Assembly (NCBI GenBank): GCA_937902565.1
Contig: CALFMX010000077.1
Coordinates: 1-6,632 of the forward strand
Direction of reading: 5' to 3'
Origin: an uncultured Spirochaetales bacterium
GTDB lineage: Bacteria > Spirochaetota > Spirochaetia > Sphaerochaetales > Sphaerochaetaceae
DNA length: 6,632 bases
The notes below the pieces were generated by a model that was given only the letters and a program-made list of their open reading frames with translations, had not been told where the DNA came from and searched no databases. The position numbers and the translations under genes are program-made. This document shows, piece by piece, positions 6,127-6,632 of the stretch (the stretch's first letter is position 1; the number at the start of each line of letters is the position of its first letter).

Positions 6127-6403
6127 ATTGGCGCCTGAATGTCGCCATGACATCCACCACCTCCTTGATCTTCTCCTTGCGCTGCTCCTCATCCTCGCTC
6201 TTGAGTGCGTCGACGACACAGGTGTTGAGATGGTTCTCCATCACCAGGTCCTCGACCTTCTTCAAGGCGCTGATCACCGCGCTCAGCTGCAGGAGAATGT
6301 CGACACAGTAGCGCCCGCTCTCCACCATGTTGCGAATCCCTTTTACCTGGCCCTCGATCCGGGCGAGCCGGACGTCGGCCTTCTTCCGTACTGCACTATC
6401 CAT
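6125..6403 (-). CDS. csoR: Copper-sensing transcriptional repressor CsoR
   Basis: A 92-residue all-helical DUF156/CsoR-family repressor, a normal length for the family. The signature RIEGQVKGI (15-23) and the Cu(I) ligand set C33 (in GRYC), H58 and C62 (in NHLNTC) are intact. Y32 beside the first cysteine is also as in copper-type CsoR. This points to Cu(I) rather than to the nickel, sulfide or formaldehyde relatives. In characterised CsoR proteins, Cu(I) binding lowers DNA affinity and opens the copper genes. I chose the ATG at 6403. A longer in-frame start at 6517 would place the operator and promoter inside the coding region and add residues the family lacks. AGGAG lies only 2 nt before ATG-6403, an unusually short spacing. 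The gene is probably autoregulated through the operator just upstream. Confidence 0.93.
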   Translation of the reverse strand: MDSAVRKKADVRLARIEGQVKGIRNMVESGRYCVDILLQLSAVISALKKVEDLVMENHLNTCVVDALKSEDEEQRKEKIKEVVDVMATFRRQ

Positions 6404-6411
6404 GACTCCTA

Positions 6412-6439
6412 TATATACCCCCGTAGGGTATATGGTCAA
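6412..6439 (-). promoter_or_regulatory. csoR promoter with the operator in its spacer
   Basis: On the minus strand TTGACC (6439-6434) is followed after 16 nt by TATATA (6417-6412), or after 18 nt by a second TATATA (6415-6410). Transcription would start only a few bases before the csoR ATG, so the transcript may be nearly leaderless. Confidence 0.55.
6413..6433. promoter_or_regulatory. CsoR operator
   Basis: Perfect 8-base arms ATATACCC and GGGTATAT flank CCGTA. Read on the minus strand the centre is TACCCTACGGGGGTA, which is the classic CsoR operator as known from the Bacillus copZA promoter. It sits between the -35 and -10 boxes, 9 nt before the csoR start, as expected for direct repression by apo-CsoR. 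Confidence 0.88.
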
Positions 6440-6505
6440 GAGGGTATAGCCTGATAATCTCACAAATGAGAGTGTGTTTTGACGATATTGACTGTTGGTG
6501 AATTT

Positions 6506-6524
6506 TATACTTCCCATGGGTATA
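6506..6524. promoter_or_regulatory. Second, degenerate CsoR-like operator
   Basis: TATAC (6506-6510) and GTATA (6520-6524) flank a 9-nt core, TTCCCATGG, exactly the spacing of the strong operator (TATAC, CCCCGTAGG, GTATA); 14 of 19 positions agree. A lone half-site GGGTATA lies between the two operators at 6442-6448. It could serve a divergent gene beyond the right edge or support cooperative binding. Confidence 0.4.
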
Positions 6525-6582
6525 TTGAGTGGTCGAGTTCCCCCATCCAGATGAGGATTGTTCCTATAGATTGATGACGTGA

Positions 6583-6625
6583 TGCCTCATAACAAAATCT
6601 AACTTTGGGGGTCGTTGCCTCATAA
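6583..6625. repeat. Short direct repeat at the right edge, possible mobile-element remnant
   Basis: TGCCTCATAA occurs at 6583-6592 and 6616-6625, with 23 nt between. The minus strand across the repeat reads TGAGGCAACGACCCCCAAAG, which resembles IS3-family terminal inverted repeats from memory. No transposase is present in the window. Confidence 0.3.
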
Positions 6626-6632
6626 TAAGAAA

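Noticed and set aside
6404..6517. N-terminal extension of CsoR from an upstream ATG at 6517
   Set aside because: It would translate the operator and promoter, and CsoR proteins normally begin near residue 1 of the shorter form.
6583..6625. CRISPR-like repetition at the right edge
   Set aside because: There are only two copies of 10 bases with a 33-base period, with no spacer array and no cas gene in view.

Overview
The window looks like chromosomal DNA of a Gram-negative-type bacterium. A signal-peptide protein ending in a C-terminal phenylalanine looks like an outer-membrane beta-barrel, and there is a relaxed-lipobox lipoprotein. The combination reminds me of the spirochaete genus Sphaerochaeta, but that is an impression from sequence style, not a demonstrated assignment. 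All calls come from reading the sequence; no searches were run.

Left part (1-2330). The left edge holds the N-terminal 74 codons of a YfcE-type metallophosphoesterase on the minus strand. Divergent from it is a 315-residue candidate beta-barrel outer-membrane protein with a good promoter, a leader of about 115 nt and a downstream hairpin. Next comes a compact two-gene operon of tiny membrane proteins (58 and 88 residues), each a membrane helix followed by a SHOCT-like tail. It ends in a run of four closely packed hairpins.

Middle part (2325-3480). This is mostly non-coding, apart from one unrecognised 152-residue lipoprotein on the minus strand.

Right part (3481-6632). This is a GC-rich copper-homeostasis cluster on the minus strand: csoR (Cu(I)-sensing repressor), copZ (copper chaperone) and copA (Cu(I)-exporting P1B ATPase). 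copZ and copA overlap by 4 nt. A textbook CsoR operator sits between the -35 and -10 boxes of the csoR promoter, and a second, degenerate copy lies about 75 bp further out. A plus-strand tRNA-Val(GAC) gene, with its own promoter and terminator, lies between csoR and copZ, so it is antisense to any csoR-copZA read-through transcript. The working model is that excess Cu(I) releases CsoR, CopZ carries Cu(I) to CopA, and CopA exports it across the inner membrane. The SHOCT pair may belong to the same physiology, because similar small proteins are often found beside metal-resistance genes; that link is inference.

Oddities include a CopA reading frame that runs through its own terminator hairpin, past tandem stop codons in the next frame. 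Others are a palindrome filling the tRNA promoter spacer, and a short repeated sequence at the right edge that may be a mobile-element remnant. I found no CRISPR array, intact insertion sequence or clearly new multi-gene system.
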